A stretch of DNA of 64,000 bases from Incurvaria masculella (lineage: Eukaryota; Arthropoda; Insecta; Lepidoptera; Incurvariidae), in assembly GCA_946894095.1 (NCBI GenBank), contig OX335642.1, positions 8,195,021 to 8,259,020 on the forward strand, in the 5' to 3' direction. Within the stretch, counting starts at the first letter, position 1. Each line of letters starts with the position of its first letter. The notes under the pieces are model-generated. The model worked only from the letters and a program-made list of their open reading frames with translations. It had not been told where the DNA came from and searched no databases. Positions 45,913-56,751 of this stretch are shown piece after piece. The position numbers and the translations under genes are program-made.

Positions 45913-46098
45913 ATGGCAGGTCTGGTTCGTGTGCAGAGGGGAAAAGCCCAGCCGTCCCTCTCATCGAGTTCATTTATGAGCGGTTTCTTACAAATATTCC
46001 ATGAACAGGAGCCCCTTTGGAACACTAAGCACCCTGACTATAATAAGAGAAACATACGGGAAGAATGTTATGATGTGCTTGTGGAAAAGATGCAGGAG
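45913..46098 (+). CDS. MADF-BESS protein, exon 1 (start, first part of MADF)
   Basis: Initial coding exon of a five-exon gene that translates to 266 aa when the exons at 45,913-46,098, 47,627-47,703, 48,416-48,554, 49,506-49,607 and 51,273-51,569 are joined. An in-frame TGA lies at 45,880-45,882, so the ATG at 45,913 is the first possible Met. The exon gives 62 residues and ends in phase 0 at GAG|gtgagg. Residues about 23-62 (FMSGFLQIFHEQEPLWNTKH, then a YNKRNIREECYDVL segment) match the opening helix and the W-N..HPDY..K..R..C...V pattern of MADF, a Myb/SANT-like DNA-binding domain of insect transcription factors such as Adf-1. MADF-BESS proteins act in the nucleus; this protein's targets are unknown. 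Confidence 0.9.
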
Positions 46099-47626
46099 GT
46101 GAGGTAGTTTTTTTTTCTAGTTTTCCTCGTGGCCAATCTCGACTGAAGACTCGTTGGGAATCTCTTTCGCAGAAAGAGATTCCCAAATAGACAATACAGA
46201 AAAATTTTACTAAAAATAATATTTATTTATTAAATCAGCAGTCATATGGTAGTAAACTACACTTGAAATTGTCAATTACAATATTTATGGTTACAATACA
46301 TTTTGACTAACAACACAAAGAACATACCCAGCAGTAAACCGAGGTTTAGAGCGTATTAAATAATCACATTTAATTAATTTAAACGACATAATTCTTAATT
46401 GTCAAAATTAAAGGTAATCAAAATGTAGGTGTAACTGTAGGTGTAAAAAGCCCGTTGTCATAATATTAAGCACTATTGTTAGTTTATTAAAACAAAAATA
46501 ATTATAAATACGAGAGGGGGGGGGGGGGGAGAAATTAATAAGGTTGCTTATTGGTAATACCCCCTAAACTTCATAAAAATCTTCGGTGAACAAGGGAATA
46601 GATGGGGTATCGCTTGTATAAGATGTTGACGAAAAACTGTAAGCCGAACCGACATAATTTTTGTACAATATCATACTACTTCTATTTCGTATAACTATTA
46701 ACCCGCCACTAAAAGTGGAGTTCGAAGGGCACCTAGTTTCGATGTTGAAATATACTAACTTGACCAAATTTGGACCTCTTGATACATGCTCCTGTAACGT
46801 ATTGCTCTTTCGTCTTAAGATATAATATGCATTTCCGCAATTACAAATCTTTAAAAAAAACACTGAAAAATGGTTTTTTAAGGTTGTGTACAAATAAGGT
46901 TGTGTACAAAAAAATAATAACCAAGATTAATTCGAAAAAGAGTTCGTTACATTGCGCATATTTTCAATCGCTTAACCTTACTTAAACAGTCCACGTCAGG
47001 CCATTCATGTTAATTTTAATCATTCAAAATTACGAAATTAAATGCAATCTTTGCTTTTCTCTGATTTTTTTTTCTAGAGTCATCTTAAAACCAAAATTTC
47101 TTCTCCGCCGAGTTCTTTCAGTCAACCCGTATAGCTATCCACTCAGATAGTTGCTACAAAGGTGATTGACTTGGAGACGCTGTCTATGATACAAAAAAAG
47201 GGTAATTATTTACTTGAAGGCATTGGCAGGCCTGATCGATCAGACCTAACAGGTATGGGGGGTTCACACGCGGGATATCCATAGGTGGTCACCTTATCAC
47301 GCTCGCTACAATTTTTTGCATTTTATTTCCCACCAAAACACATCAGCTTGCTCCATTGGCTGCAAAATAGCACAGAACAGAATTTGTGACACTGAAACGA
47401 CACCGAAAGAAGACCACGGACGGAACGAGCGTAAAATGTGAGTGAATCCGATAAATTCAGCACCTATCAGAAGTGGATGTCATATATGCGTAAATGTTAA
47501 ACACTTCCGATTGGTGGAGAATTGATCGAATTCCCTCACATATTTTTTCACAGATTACACGGTTACACCCTCTGTTTGGAATTAAAAATTCATCAGAGTG
47601 TACATATTTTTTATGCATGCTTACAG
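46099..47626 (+). other. Intron 1 of the MADF-BESS gene
   Basis: 1.5-kb AT-rich intron (gtgagg...ttacag). It contains a perfect 15-bp stem with a 3-nt loop at 46,154-46,186 and a run of 14 G at 46,516-46,529. Short ORFs here, such as one on the minus strand at 46,564-46,893, show no recognisable domain. No known repeat family was recognised. Confidence 0.7.
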
Positions 47627-47703
47627 GTGCAGCCAGACGCAACTAGAGATGATGTCACGAAGAAAATCAACAGTTTACGCTCTGCTTTCCGTAAGGAGTA
47701 CAA
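47627..47703 (+). CDS. MADF-BESS protein, exon 2 (middle of MADF)
   Basis: 77-nt exon between acceptor cttacag and donor gtatgt. It encodes VQPDATRDDVTKKINSLRSA followed by FRKEY, then two bases of the next codon. The sequence is the second MADF helix (typically V..K...LR..F..E). It enters in phase 0 from exon 1 and leaves two bases that exon 3 completes with a G to give Lys. The exact phase fit and the MADF pattern across the junction support the splice sites. Confidence 0.9.
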
Positions 47704-48415
47704 GTATGTACATTTTATCATGCACTGGTGTACTGATCTTTACAGGCTATGTACAAAACAATATAAGTGATTAAACTTGATGGCCCGTTACGCAATCCAA
47801 AAAAACCTAAGTTTATGTTCTTCGTTTACACCGTTGCTTTACATAATATTTGTTAAACTTATGGAAACATATTGGCCCAGTACAGCATGGCGCACCGGGA
47901 AACCGTAAGTTTAACAAATATTACCTTGGCTTCAATCGGGGCTGATTGCAGGAAGAGACATCTGAGTAAATCAATGTTCAAACACGTCACTTTTAGCAAA
48001 CCGCATGGAGTTGACTCAGCTCCTTTCCATACTTGCCATAAAAAGTGAAAGAAAGAAGGCTGTTGTGAAGGCAGTGGAAATCGAAGATTTTAAAAATGTA
48101 TGAAATGCATTTTTTGTCCATTGGTAAAGGCACAATTTTGCACGGTGACTGCCAATTAAACTAGCGAAATCTTCTTTCAAGCCGTAACGGTTCCCTACCC
48201 CCAAAGGTTGTCAGATTTTGAAGATCACTTGAGAAATCTTCATTCTATGTCCGTATGTTTCAATTGTTTTTGTGAATATGTGTATTTAATTGTCAATTAT
48301 ATATATATAATTATATTGGAAATCGCAAAAATATTCTCATTTCACTAAAAACCTACACTTTTCCCTAATATAATCTCTTGCACAATATGTCACTCAGTCT
48401 ACGAATCGGTTGCAG
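47704..48415 (+). other. Intron 2 of the MADF-BESS gene, with hairpin and MITE G fragment
   Basis: 0.7-kb intron (gtatgt...ttgcag). It carries an inverted repeat of about 20 bp at 47,845-47,922. At 47,938-48,050 it has a divergent copy of the dispersed family also seen at 40,024 and 60,575 (shared block AATGTTCAAACACGTCACTT). Confidence 0.6.
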
Positions 48416-48554
48416 GAAGGTGCTGCGCTCTGTGGAAATGGGCGAAGTGCACACGCCGAGGCTGTGGTACTACAACCGGCTGCTCTTTCTCATTGGGCAG
48501 GATCAGCAGCAAGACTCCGACGCAGACGTTGTCAAAAGTGATGAGCATGGCGAG
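48416..48554 (+). CDS. MADF-BESS protein, exon 3 (end of MADF)
   Basis: 139-nt exon with acceptor gttgcag and donor gtgggt. It encodes the final MADF helix, with the hallmark W-YY..L.FL (LWYYNRLLFLIGQDQ), then an acidic Gln/Asp-rich stretch (DSDADVVKSDEHGE). It finishes the codon split in exon 2 and ends in phase 0. The MADF domain therefore covers about residues 24-112 of the predicted protein, the usual size. Confidence 0.9.
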
Positions 48555-49505
48555 GTGGGTTTTTTATCTGCTGAATTTTATCTGATGGTCTCTGTTATAC
48601 ATTTCATAATTTGTTAAGGAGTTAATTAAATAGTTTACACCATTTTCTCCGGTACAATACCTACCTTTTAAATTTTTTAATTAAGGTGTATATATGTCGC
48701 AGAATTAAAAAGTAATCCTATGTATTTACGGTTGTTAGCGCTATCTAATCACAGAACCTATGTTTGACATATCGTTCCGTGAGCATTCTAATAAACTGCC
48801 AGTTTTCCTTGAGTCAGTAGTTCGGCCAGGTGGACTGTCAAACTTAACTTGAGGTCCGGGAGCTGACCGCGCAGGGTCCTTCCGGGTGATTCTTTTCCTT
48901 GAAAACGTGCTCACCGTCGACGACGATCGGATCGGTTTTCATCCTCGAAATATATAAAATTTCAAAGTAAAAAAATCCTTTTCAAAAACTTTAATGCTCT
49001 TAAAAGAAGAAAATAAACTTTAAATGAAATCAAACCCATCTTGTTTTAACCCATTCCGGTTTTTTTATATAAGTTAATTGATTTTTTTTTCTGGACATAT
49101 TTCTTAACATTATACATGTACAATGTACATATCTACAAATATATCGTGCTTGCGCTGTTCATGGTTAAACCGTTCCTTCGCACTCGAAATTCAACCCTGA
49201 GATTGAATTGATTTCGCAATTAAATGCGTATACAACATTTCATGTCTGTGCTGTTAGCCATTGAGGAGTTCCCCCGTCAGGATCTAACCTTGAGTTCAGT
49301 GGCCATGTCATGGTGACACTTAGGCTGAGATAAATAGTCGTTACATAAACTAATACTAACAAAAAGTAGTACTTGGACATTTCGTGCACATAAAATGTGT
49401 CAAAGTTTCGTCAGGTTACAAGTCGGGCTCGGTCGGGTCTGAAGACACCTTAAAATCAATACATTTAAAAGCTTGATTGGTAGTTAACTTTTTTTTAAAC
49501 GGTAG
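48555..49505 (+). other. Intron 3 of the MADF-BESS gene
   Basis: 0.95-kb AT-rich intron (gtgggt...ggtag). A degenerate segment at about 48,800-48,960 resembles the ends of family C repeats. No coding signal was seen. Confidence 0.6.
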
Positions 49506-49607
49506 GCGGTGCGGGTGCTGCGCCGCGTGTCAACCTTTGCACAAACACAAGGCCAGTTCCAGCGACCAGATTCTTATGACGAAGCGAACTCGCCGGCAGG
49601 TATCGAG
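49506..49607 (+). CDS. MADF-BESS protein, exon 4 (linker)
   Basis: 102-nt exon (34 codons) with acceptor acggtag and donor GAG|gtaata. It encodes a hydrophilic linker starting AVRVLRRVSTFAQTQGQFQR and ending SPAGIE. Phase 0 on both sides joins cleanly to exon 5. An alternative donor seven bases upstream (GCAG|gtatcg) would break the frame into exon 5 and is not preferred. Function of the linker is not evident. Confidence 0.8.
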
Positions 49608-49841
49608 GTAATACAAACTTTAGTTTCGCAGCAATAAGGTTCAAAATAGAATATTTCTTCTGTACTTACTCTTATTCTGTGGCTTTGCTGTCGCTATACG
49701 AATGTGTCTCTGTCGGCACTCAAGTCCTTACTCGTTGTGTACACTCCTCGTAGATTCTATCATTTTAGTTGAAAATGTTATACATAACATTGTGCTGATG
49801 TATAATTATTCATTACCACATGAGCAAAAAAATAGAAAAGG

Positions 49842-50163
49842 TCAGCCTCGGTAGCCCGGTGGCGCGACGCCTTGCGATTCGATAAGCTTTGTAAAGCACC
49901 TCTGAGCGCGTTTAGGTTCTGAATGGGTGACCATTTTCAACTGTTCAGGCTGGCTATGGTTTGGATTCCACGTAAAACTGTAGGTCCCCTTCCTTACTTA
50001 CTAGGTGGTAGGGTTAATCCCGCCCGGTTTGGCACCATCGCATTGAATGAACGATGATAAAAGCTGCAATAAAAATTGTCTGTGTTTTCCATCCAGTTCA
50101 ATGTAGCCGAGCAATATAAGGAAGGTCCTGGCATGGCACCTAGTCCCATGTGGTGTGTAAGGC
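49842..50163 (+). mobile_element. 5S-type SINE fused to mariner (intron 4 of MADF gene)
   Basis: Head GTCAGCCTCGGTAGCCCGGT, then CGCGACGCCTTGCGATTCGA and GAATGGGTGACCATTTTCAA (C-box-like), then the shared body. At GTGGTGTGTAAGGCTAA the sequence switches into transposase codons. Confidence 0.8.
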
Positions 50164-50912
50164 TAAAATGCTCACTGACGAGAAAAAGAAGCAACGTCTT
50201 GACACCTCTAAGCGGAATCTCGACATCTTTCAAGAAGATCTTGAACTCTCCTTAGGTTTTTTTGTAACCATGGATGAAACGTGGATGCACCACTTCAATC
50301 CCGAGACAAAACGACACAGCATGTACCGGAAACGACCGTCTTCTCCTCCCGTGAAGAAATTTCGTGTTGCTGCGACTGCATGCAAAGTTATGGCCTCTGT
50401 GTTCTGGGAGGTTGAAGAAATTCTCCTAATTACCAACTTGCCTAAAGGTTAATCAATTCCCAGTTCATATTATGTAGATTTAATCGCGAAATTGCGAGAT
50501 ATCATTAAAGAAAAACGACGAGGAATGTTGACGTCCGGCGTGCTGTTTCATCAAAACAAAGCGCCCGCTCACAGATCTGAAATCGCCCACACTGCAATCA
50601 GTGATTCTGGCTTCGACCATTATAAGCACATGCCATATTAACTGGAGTTAGGCCCCAGTGATTTTCATGTATTTTGAAAATGGAAAGAAAATCTCTATGG
50701 AACCAAATTCGAGAATAATGACGGGGTCATGCCTGCTGCGGAGGAGTTTTTCGATGCTCACGAACAATATTTTTTTAAGGATAGAATAATCAATCTAGAA
50801 AAGCGGTATACCAAGTGTATCAATTAGAAAGATATTATGTAGAAAAAAAAATTAGTTTTAATCAAATTTTCATTGTGGTCATTCCAAAAACTTTATGATC
50901 CACCCTCGTAAG
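50164..50912 (+). pseudogene. mariner transposase remnant, 5'-truncated
   Basis: Starting inside the transposase (MLTDEKKKQRLDTSKRNLDI) the frame runs through VTMDETWMHHFNPETKRHS, which holds the first catalytic Asp region of the mariner DD34D domain. It then meets a stop at 50,450 and continues with HQNKAPAHRS and PSDFHVF, the usual HxDNAPxH and PY.PDLAPSDFH blocks. The Asp of the second block is missing and more stops follow, so it is inactive. The right end (cattccaaaaactttatgat near 50,890, ending ccaccctcgta) resembles a mariner inverted terminus. The 5' half is replaced by a 5S-type SINE. Confidence 0.85.
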
Positions 50913-51272
50913 TATAATTTATATATATTTTTTCAAATCGGTGAACTTTGCTAGAAGTTCTTAAAATTTTAAACACTTAGTAGGTGTAATAAAGACAAGA
51001 CTGAACAAATTCAACAATCATAGGCAACCTTAATTCTTCATTCCATTCGTCAATCCTTCCATCAGCCCGTGCGTCCATCCTTACGTCCATGCTTCCGTCC
51101 ATCTTCTTACGACGATCCGTCCGTCCGTCAGTCCGTCAGTCTGTCAGCAGGACAGATTGTTTGTCTTTATGAATAACTCAACAATAATTTTTTAAATCGA
51201 CGGTCCTTCACGTTTTGAGTCGGATTGCGTTTAACTTGAAATATTTCTCTCAACGACTGCATTCCCTCCCAG

Positions 51273-51569
51273 GACTTGGAGTACGAGACGGACCCCCTCA
51301 ACGAAGCGTCCTTCCAGGAGGACCACTCGGACAACGACGAGGCCCCCCGGTCGCGCGCGCCCAAGCGGCGGCGGCGGCAGGCCGTCACGAGCACCCAGCA
51401 CGCGCCCGCCGTGGAGGGCCACCCGTCCATCTTCGGGCGGCACGTCGCCGCGAAGCTGGCCTCCGTCGCCGACGACCAGCGGGTCTACCTGGAGAAGCTG
51501 ATCAACGACGCGATATTCGAGGCGGAACTGGGGAACCTGTCGAGGGATTCCGGAATTTCGTTGCACTGA
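51273..51569 (+). CDS. MADF-BESS protein, exon 5 (NLS, BESS domain, stop)
   Basis: Terminal exon of 99 codons including TGA at 51,567-51,569, after a pyrimidine-rich acceptor (cattccctcccag). It begins with an acidic stretch, then a basic cluster APKRRRRQA that looks like a nuclear localisation signal, then HPSIFGRHVAAKL, with YLEKLINDAIFEAELGNL close behind. This fits BESS, a roughly 40-residue protein-interaction domain often found C-terminal to MADF. The exon is far more GC-rich than its surroundings, which opens a spurious 154-codon frame on the same strand and a 111-codon frame on the other. AATAAA follows about 90 bases after the stop. Confidence 0.9.
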   Translation, partial: DLEYETDPLNEASFQEDHSDNDEAPRSRAPKRRRRQAVTSTQHAPAVEGHPSIFGRHVAAKLASVADDQRVYLEKLINDAIFEAELGNLSRDSGISLH

Positions 51570-51660
51570 TTGAGCTAGCAGTGTTTCTCGACCAGTGGGG
51601 AGCTATCCACTGGGGGTCGCGGACACCTAGCGCTCCTGTTCGCCCAGAACATTTAATGTT

Positions 51661-51666
51661 AATAAA
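51661..51666 (+). terminator. Polyadenylation signal of the MADF-BESS gene
   Basis: Canonical AATAAA 92 bases after the TGA of exon 5, followed by TA-rich sequence. It is the first such hexamer downstream of the stop. The 3' UTR would be about 110-120 nt. Confidence 0.6.
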
Positions 51667-52734
51667 TCTATATCTTTAAGTTCTTTAGTAGGCTAAAGAT
51701 GGTGCCAGGACTTCTTATACCATGCGTTAAAGAAATTAATATTTGTTCCATTGTTAAGGTCCTGATAGCACCTGATTACAATCATTTCCATAAGGGCATA
51801 AGTAAAACCATCTTTTATTTTTTTTTTAAATTTCGACTACTTATTTAGATTAAAAAAGTTGATATATGCATTGATATATTTGAATCCTATTATGGTAAAT
51901 ATCTGAAGCTCGTATTTTATGTTAAACTTTTTTTATGATAGATAATGAACATTTGCCCAATTTAAGAAAATAAACCACCAGAGATTTACAGTCGCATTCA
52001 GAGAGCACCTGTCCAAACATAGTATGAGATTAGAACCGGACTAACCATACAAAAACCGGTTTAGTCAGGCAGATTACAGTTAGTCCGCCCACTCTGAATA
52101 CACCTGTTACAGTTTTATCCTTTAACTTATAGGTGGACCATCAATCTACATGTTTATTTTTTAGATTATCGAAATTCATTGTTGTTATTTTTAAACATAA
52201 TTAAAGTTTGCGTACTTAAGTCCTCATCAAACTAAACCCAATCGGCTCTTATCACTCCCTTTTTTCTACTATACTCCTATCTACTTTTCTAAATATTTGT
52301 TGGAATTATAAGAATGGTGAAGGGATAATAAATGAGGGACAGGGGTAGACGGAGGAGGCAGAGGGCGTACATATCTGTACCTACTATATATTATTTACTG
52401 ACCATGTAGGGTTGTAGACCATTTCAACATAGTCAAGGGGGCCTTGGGGTCATTAAGGCTGGGAAACACTGAGCTAGAGCAATGTAAGTAGTGATTAATT
52501 TTAGCTAGGACTGCCGAACAGAGGAATTATTAGCTTTATTGAATTATACATAATATTGTTATATTATTAGCATAATTTTTAGGTTAAAACTAGATTAAGA
52601 AGCATTTTATTTAGATTTTGACAATTAGAATAAAAATCTGGAGATGGATTCGAACATTGGTAAATAAATGTCGCTTCTTAAAATCAAATGAATGTGAAGT
52701 TACGTTAAGTTACCATTAACAAAACATTCAAAAA
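51667..52734. other. 3' flank of the MADF-BESS gene
   Basis: AT-rich. TCAGAGAGCACCTGTCCAAA and ACTCTGAATACACCTGTTAC (52,000-52,110) form a weak inverted pair, and a similar motif recurs at 59,575-59,690, hinting at another degraded repeat. Confidence 0.35.
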
Positions 52735-53030
52735 AACGGCCAGGTGCGAGTTGGACTCGCACACGAAGGGTTCCGAACCACCATACACCGTTTAACACAA
52801 AAAATCACGTTTTTTGTATGGGACCCCCCTTTCATTTTTATATTTTTTCTATATTACCTACGTGTTTTTATAGCGGCAAAATAAATACACACTCTATGAA
52901 CATTTCAGCTGCCTACCTATTACGGTTCATGAGATACAGCCCTGTGACAGATGGTCGGACGGACGGACGGACAGCGGAGGCTTAGTAATAGGGTTCAGTT
53001 TTCACCCTTTGGGTACAGAACCCTAAAAAT
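52735..53030 (+). repeat. GGTTCCGT-family repeat
   Basis: Complete plus copy, CGGCCAGGTGCGAGTTGGAC to GGGTACAGAACCCTAAAAAT. Confidence 0.8.
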
Positions 53031-53746
53031 TAAGTAGGTAGTTGTTTTCGGAAATGCTTTTTTCTACTACTAGAAATCGAAGTTTAGTCCACATCCTGGA
53101 TCATTTTATAATTCAACTAAAACTATCATTGTTATGGAATGTTCGTTACCTTAGTTTCACTGTCATGGCGCACGACGAGAGAAGTGATGAGTTTAAAATA
53201 CGGACTAATAAAATAAAAATAGTTCGCATGTTTGTTTTATTATTCTGCTTCATATTGGAATCATTTACACACAACATTTGTGAACATCCTAGGATTTTTT
53301 CCCAATGATTTTTTTAAGAATTCACAAATTTGTGATATGTATGTATCGACCGTGAAGCAAGGACACATTAATTAAAGAAAGCGCCCTATAAAAATAACTA
53401 CTTCACGAATATACTGCAAGGCTGGACCCAAACGAGAGAAAAAATACCATTCGCGGGTCTTGCGTCTACCAATTTCGCGTAGAGTCCATTTGAATTCACA
53501 GGCTGTGTTTGTGCTCACAAAATTTGCAAATTTGATGGAAAGGAAAATACCAAAATGGCCGCTCGTCTGTTTTACCCAAACACAACATTGCGAGTAAAAT
53601 AACCCGGTACGGCTCCTGGAGTGACACATCATAGCACGTCAGTCGTCGACTAGCAGATGCCCACTGTGAAAATGGTTGTTGGTAGGTTTAAGGTGGTTTG
53701 TGGATAAGGTTAGTTGGCACATTGTGTCTGATTCTGTCGTCTCTGT

Positions 53747-54257
53747 TTAAGGTGGCCCAACCCGGCGGGACTAACTCTCTGGGACCTTTTCGGTTTCAAA
53801 GAAAAAGACAGTCTCCGTGATGAGGAAGATGCAACATGTCCACAAAAAAGATAATGTGCATAGTGTATTTGGCAAGATTTACGAAAACTTTAATTACAAA
53901 ACGACTTATAGCTAAAAGTAAACCACGACCGCTGTAGTCAAAAATCTAACAAAAACCGAATAGATTATAAATCCTGATTAAACTAGATATGTCTAATGAC
54001 TAATCTTTTTAAGATGTTCTTACTTTATCATTGCGTAATGCACCTCCAAAGTTATTGTATAAAACGCGCGAAAAATTCGAACTTTCGGACCTTATAACTT
54101 AGAAACCAAACACAATTTCACATTGCCAACGGTCATCAGACATCTAATTCGATCAAATAAAGCTATTTTAAGCAAAATTTGAGATCTCTGACAAGAAATA
54201 TGGGCGTGATCTTCTTTCCCCGTTTATATGGGGAGGTGAGCGGGATGGCCCACCTAA
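53747..54257 (+). mobile_element. MITE C, near full-length copy
   Basis: Left end TTAAGGTGGCCCAACCCGG; right end decayed to CTAA. Very similar to 58,728-59,276, with a deletion near the left end that removes the GGGCACGGTACAAAACCG segment. Confidence 0.75.
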
Positions 54258-54389
54258 AGTTCACATGTTTAGCCATAAACATGGAATCTTTAACCAAGCC
54301 AGGAAATCGAAGTAACCCTAGAGCACCAGCACCGTGGCCAACCTAGAAAACGTTGGTTTTCAAAAAAAATTGAATAAGAACCATATAAC

Positions 54390-54422
54390 TTAAGGTGAGC
54401 CCGTAATCATCAGAAAATTATA
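54390..54422 (+). mobile_element. MITE D terminal fragment
   Basis: TTAAGGTGAGCCCGTAATCA, then a CAGAAAATTAT block, matches the terminus of the copy at 61,771. It is interrupted by the SINE fragment that follows. Another scrap, ATATTAGATACCAAATTTCA, is at 36,826-36,860. Confidence 0.55.
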
Positions 54423-54527
54423 TAGGAAAGGTCCTGGCATGGCACCTGGTTCCTTCGGGAATGTGGTGTATTAGGTTAATATCATAACGGTAGTTGTCTT
54501 ATCCATCCATGTCGGTTCCATAAAAAA
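54423..54527 (+). mobile_element. SINE 3' fragment
   Basis: GGAAAGGTCCTGGCATGGCA to CATCCATGTCGGTTCCATAA plus A-run. Confidence 0.75.
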
Positions 54528-54723
54528 ACGACGTTTGAGAGAAATGACGCTTTACGAAGCCGAAAATAGCCGATTTTCTCTTTCCAATGTCCGATGTGCA
54601 TTATTGTCTGCCGGGGACTGTATTTTGCCACAAAATAAGTAATAGTGATTTTACTGCTTATAGCACGACACACACGACACGCGATGATAAAGCAAACAAC
54701 CAACCAAAGCCACAGAACAGAAC

Positions 54724-55216
54724 AACCGGCCAAGGGCGAGTCGGACTCCCACACGATGGGCTCCATACCATCGTACAAGATTTAACACCAATAAAAACTG
54801 GCCAAGTGCGAGTCGGACTCGCACACGAAGGGTTCCATATCATCGTAAAAGATTTAACACAAAAAATAGGTTTTTTTGTATGGGGGCCCCTCTTTAATTT
54901 TGATTATTTTTCTTTTTATATTGATTTTGTTGTTATAGCGGCAAAATAAATACACACTCTGTGAAAATTTCAGCTGCCTACCTATTACGGTTCATGAGAT
55001 ACAGCCCTGTGACGGACGGACGGACGGACGGACAGCGGAGGCTTAGTAATAGGGTTCCGTTTTCACCCTTTGGGTACGGAACCCTAAAAATCAGCTTTTT
55101 TAATGGGCTTTATTTTTATTGTTACCTATTGGTCGTGTGCCCTGTGACAGACGGACGGACAGTGGAGGCTTAGTAATAGGGTCCGTTGGCACCCTTTGGG
55201 TAGGGAACCCTATAAA
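54724..55216 (+). repeat. Three GGTTCCGT-family copies in a row
   Basis: A 5' stub (54,724-54,790), a full copy (54,795-55,090) and a 3' piece (55,135-55,216, ending TTTGGGTAGGGAACCCTATA), all in the same orientation. ORFs at 54,587-54,949 and 54,482-54,778 overlap them and are not genes. Confidence 0.8.
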
Positions 55217-55441
55217 ACGAGAAGTGTTTTGTAGGTCGCCGCTATATGGGCATATCACTGAAGAGAAAGGAAGGAGAAGTGGCATGCGGTCGATATCGCG
55301 TCTCCGCTAAATGGTCAAAATTACCAATTATATAGGAATCCGGCGGCGGTGTAGCGGCTACACTACCGCACGCGAATGTGCTCTAAACTAGCCCAAACCC
55401 TCCAATCCATCTGCCGCTATGTTTGTATATGCATGTACGTT

Positions 55442-55614
55442 TAAGGTGGGCCATCCCGCTCAACTTCCCATACAAACGTGGAAAGAAGATCATGCGCATA
55501 TTTCTTGTCAGAGATCCAAAATTATACTCAAAATAGCTTTATTTGATCGAACTTGATGTCTGATGACCATTGTAAAATAGTGTTTGGGTTTCTAAGTTAT
55601 AAGGTCCGAAAGCA
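55442..55614 (-). mobile_element. MITE C, terminal fragment
   Basis: Begins TTAAGGTGGGCCATCCCGCT and matches the right 170 bp of family C in reverse, then stops at the sequence AAGGTCCGAAAG. Confidence 0.65.
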
Positions 55615-56080
55615 CAGAATAACTAATAGTGCTACGCACAGAAGTTGCACTCCCCGATAGTAATTTTTCAATTTCCATCCTAATTGTCGTTAGATAAAGC
55701 ATTTATTACGTCGCTCATTGCCGGCGAGGCGGCGAGATGAAACGCGTCGTCGTTCACCCGCCCCTCCACACAATATTGTCACTGGAATGCGGCTTGCGCT
55801 AGGGTTATCACACATTGCCGCCGCCTATTGTTTTAAAGTCGAATAAAATACAAACAAACCTTTCAAAATGATTGTTTTATGATGTGTCTACAATTATTAT
55901 TATTTTAAGATTTTCTGTCACAAATATGCCTGGTGCTGTTATGTGTTGTTTATTGTTTTTCGGTGTTGTTTGATATTGGTTAGTGTTGATTGGCTTTAAC
56001 GGTGTAGTTTGATGTTTTCTGTGTATTTCGGTGTATTCGATGTACTTTGGTCTAGTATTGTTTGGTATTGTCGATTAAGA
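55615..56080. other. CpG-containing patch and G/T-rich strand
   Basis: 55,675-55,830 is CpG-rich with no ORF. 55,920-56,075 is G/T-rich on the plus strand with degenerate repetition of TGTTGTTTGATATTGGTTAG-like units. Confidence 0.4.
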
Positions 56081-56198
56081 CCGGGTTGATAATATCACAT
56101 TTGATAAAAAGATGGTCGAAACGATAATGAAACATCGTCCGTGTTTTCCATTCAGTTCGATATCGCCGTACTCATGAAAGGAAGGTCCTGGTATGGCA
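56081..56198 (+). mobile_element. SINE fragment
   Basis: Diverged body piece: AAAAAGATGGTCGAAACG to GGAAGGTCCTGGTATGGCA. Confidence 0.6.
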
Positions 56199-56751
56199 AA
56201 AAACAAACTACATGCAGCAAAGGAGAATAAGCAATAAGTACCTGGAGCTGCCACGAATGTTTGCCCATTATTCTTTCACTAGACGAAACCAATTTATGTT
56301 GTTTTTCCTTGTTATACATGGATAAATACTACCTAATGTATAAAAAAGTGCTGTGCTGATACCAGTTAAATACGCGTTAATTCAATAGACCCCTCATAAC
56401 ACCATACCACATACCTACCTACATAAAGGCAAAACGTCAATAAACCTAAACTAAAAAAACAAACTCACCTTTCAGAATATTTCGGTAGCGTAAAGAAAGG
56501 TAACTTCAAATTCTTCTGTATACTATGACATCCGTTCACACAACAGTTATTTTATTTAATTCTATGATGATTGGACATTATTACGAATAAAAACGGCGAA
56601 AGTGCGCTTTCCGAAACGACTGATCGACTGGACGTAGTCGACGTGCGAGCGTGTGCGCGCGGCGGCCCTTACTGAATTTGGAACCTCGGGTTCCCAAGCG
56701 CCGTAGGTGGAGATCTCAGTAGGTATTTAGGAGTGACGGATGCCTGCCGAA

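Larger units (their letters stand above)
49608..51272 (+). other. Intron 4 of the MADF-BESS gene, hosting SINE and mariner
   Basis: 1.67-kb intron (gtaata...cccag). It contains the 5S-type SINE at 49,842-50,163 joined to the mariner remnant at 50,164-50,912, plus a degenerate CCGTCCGTCC-rich block at about 51,060-51,155 related to the GGTTCCGT repeat family. All are in introns and should not disturb the coding frame. Confidence 0.7.

Noticed and set aside
51215..51679. 154-codon plus-strand ORF, the longest in the window, and the 111-codon minus ORF at 51,231-51,566
   Set aside because: Both are out-of-frame shadows of the GC-rich BESS-domain exon. The true frame joins in phase to exon 4 and carries NLS and BESS motifs.
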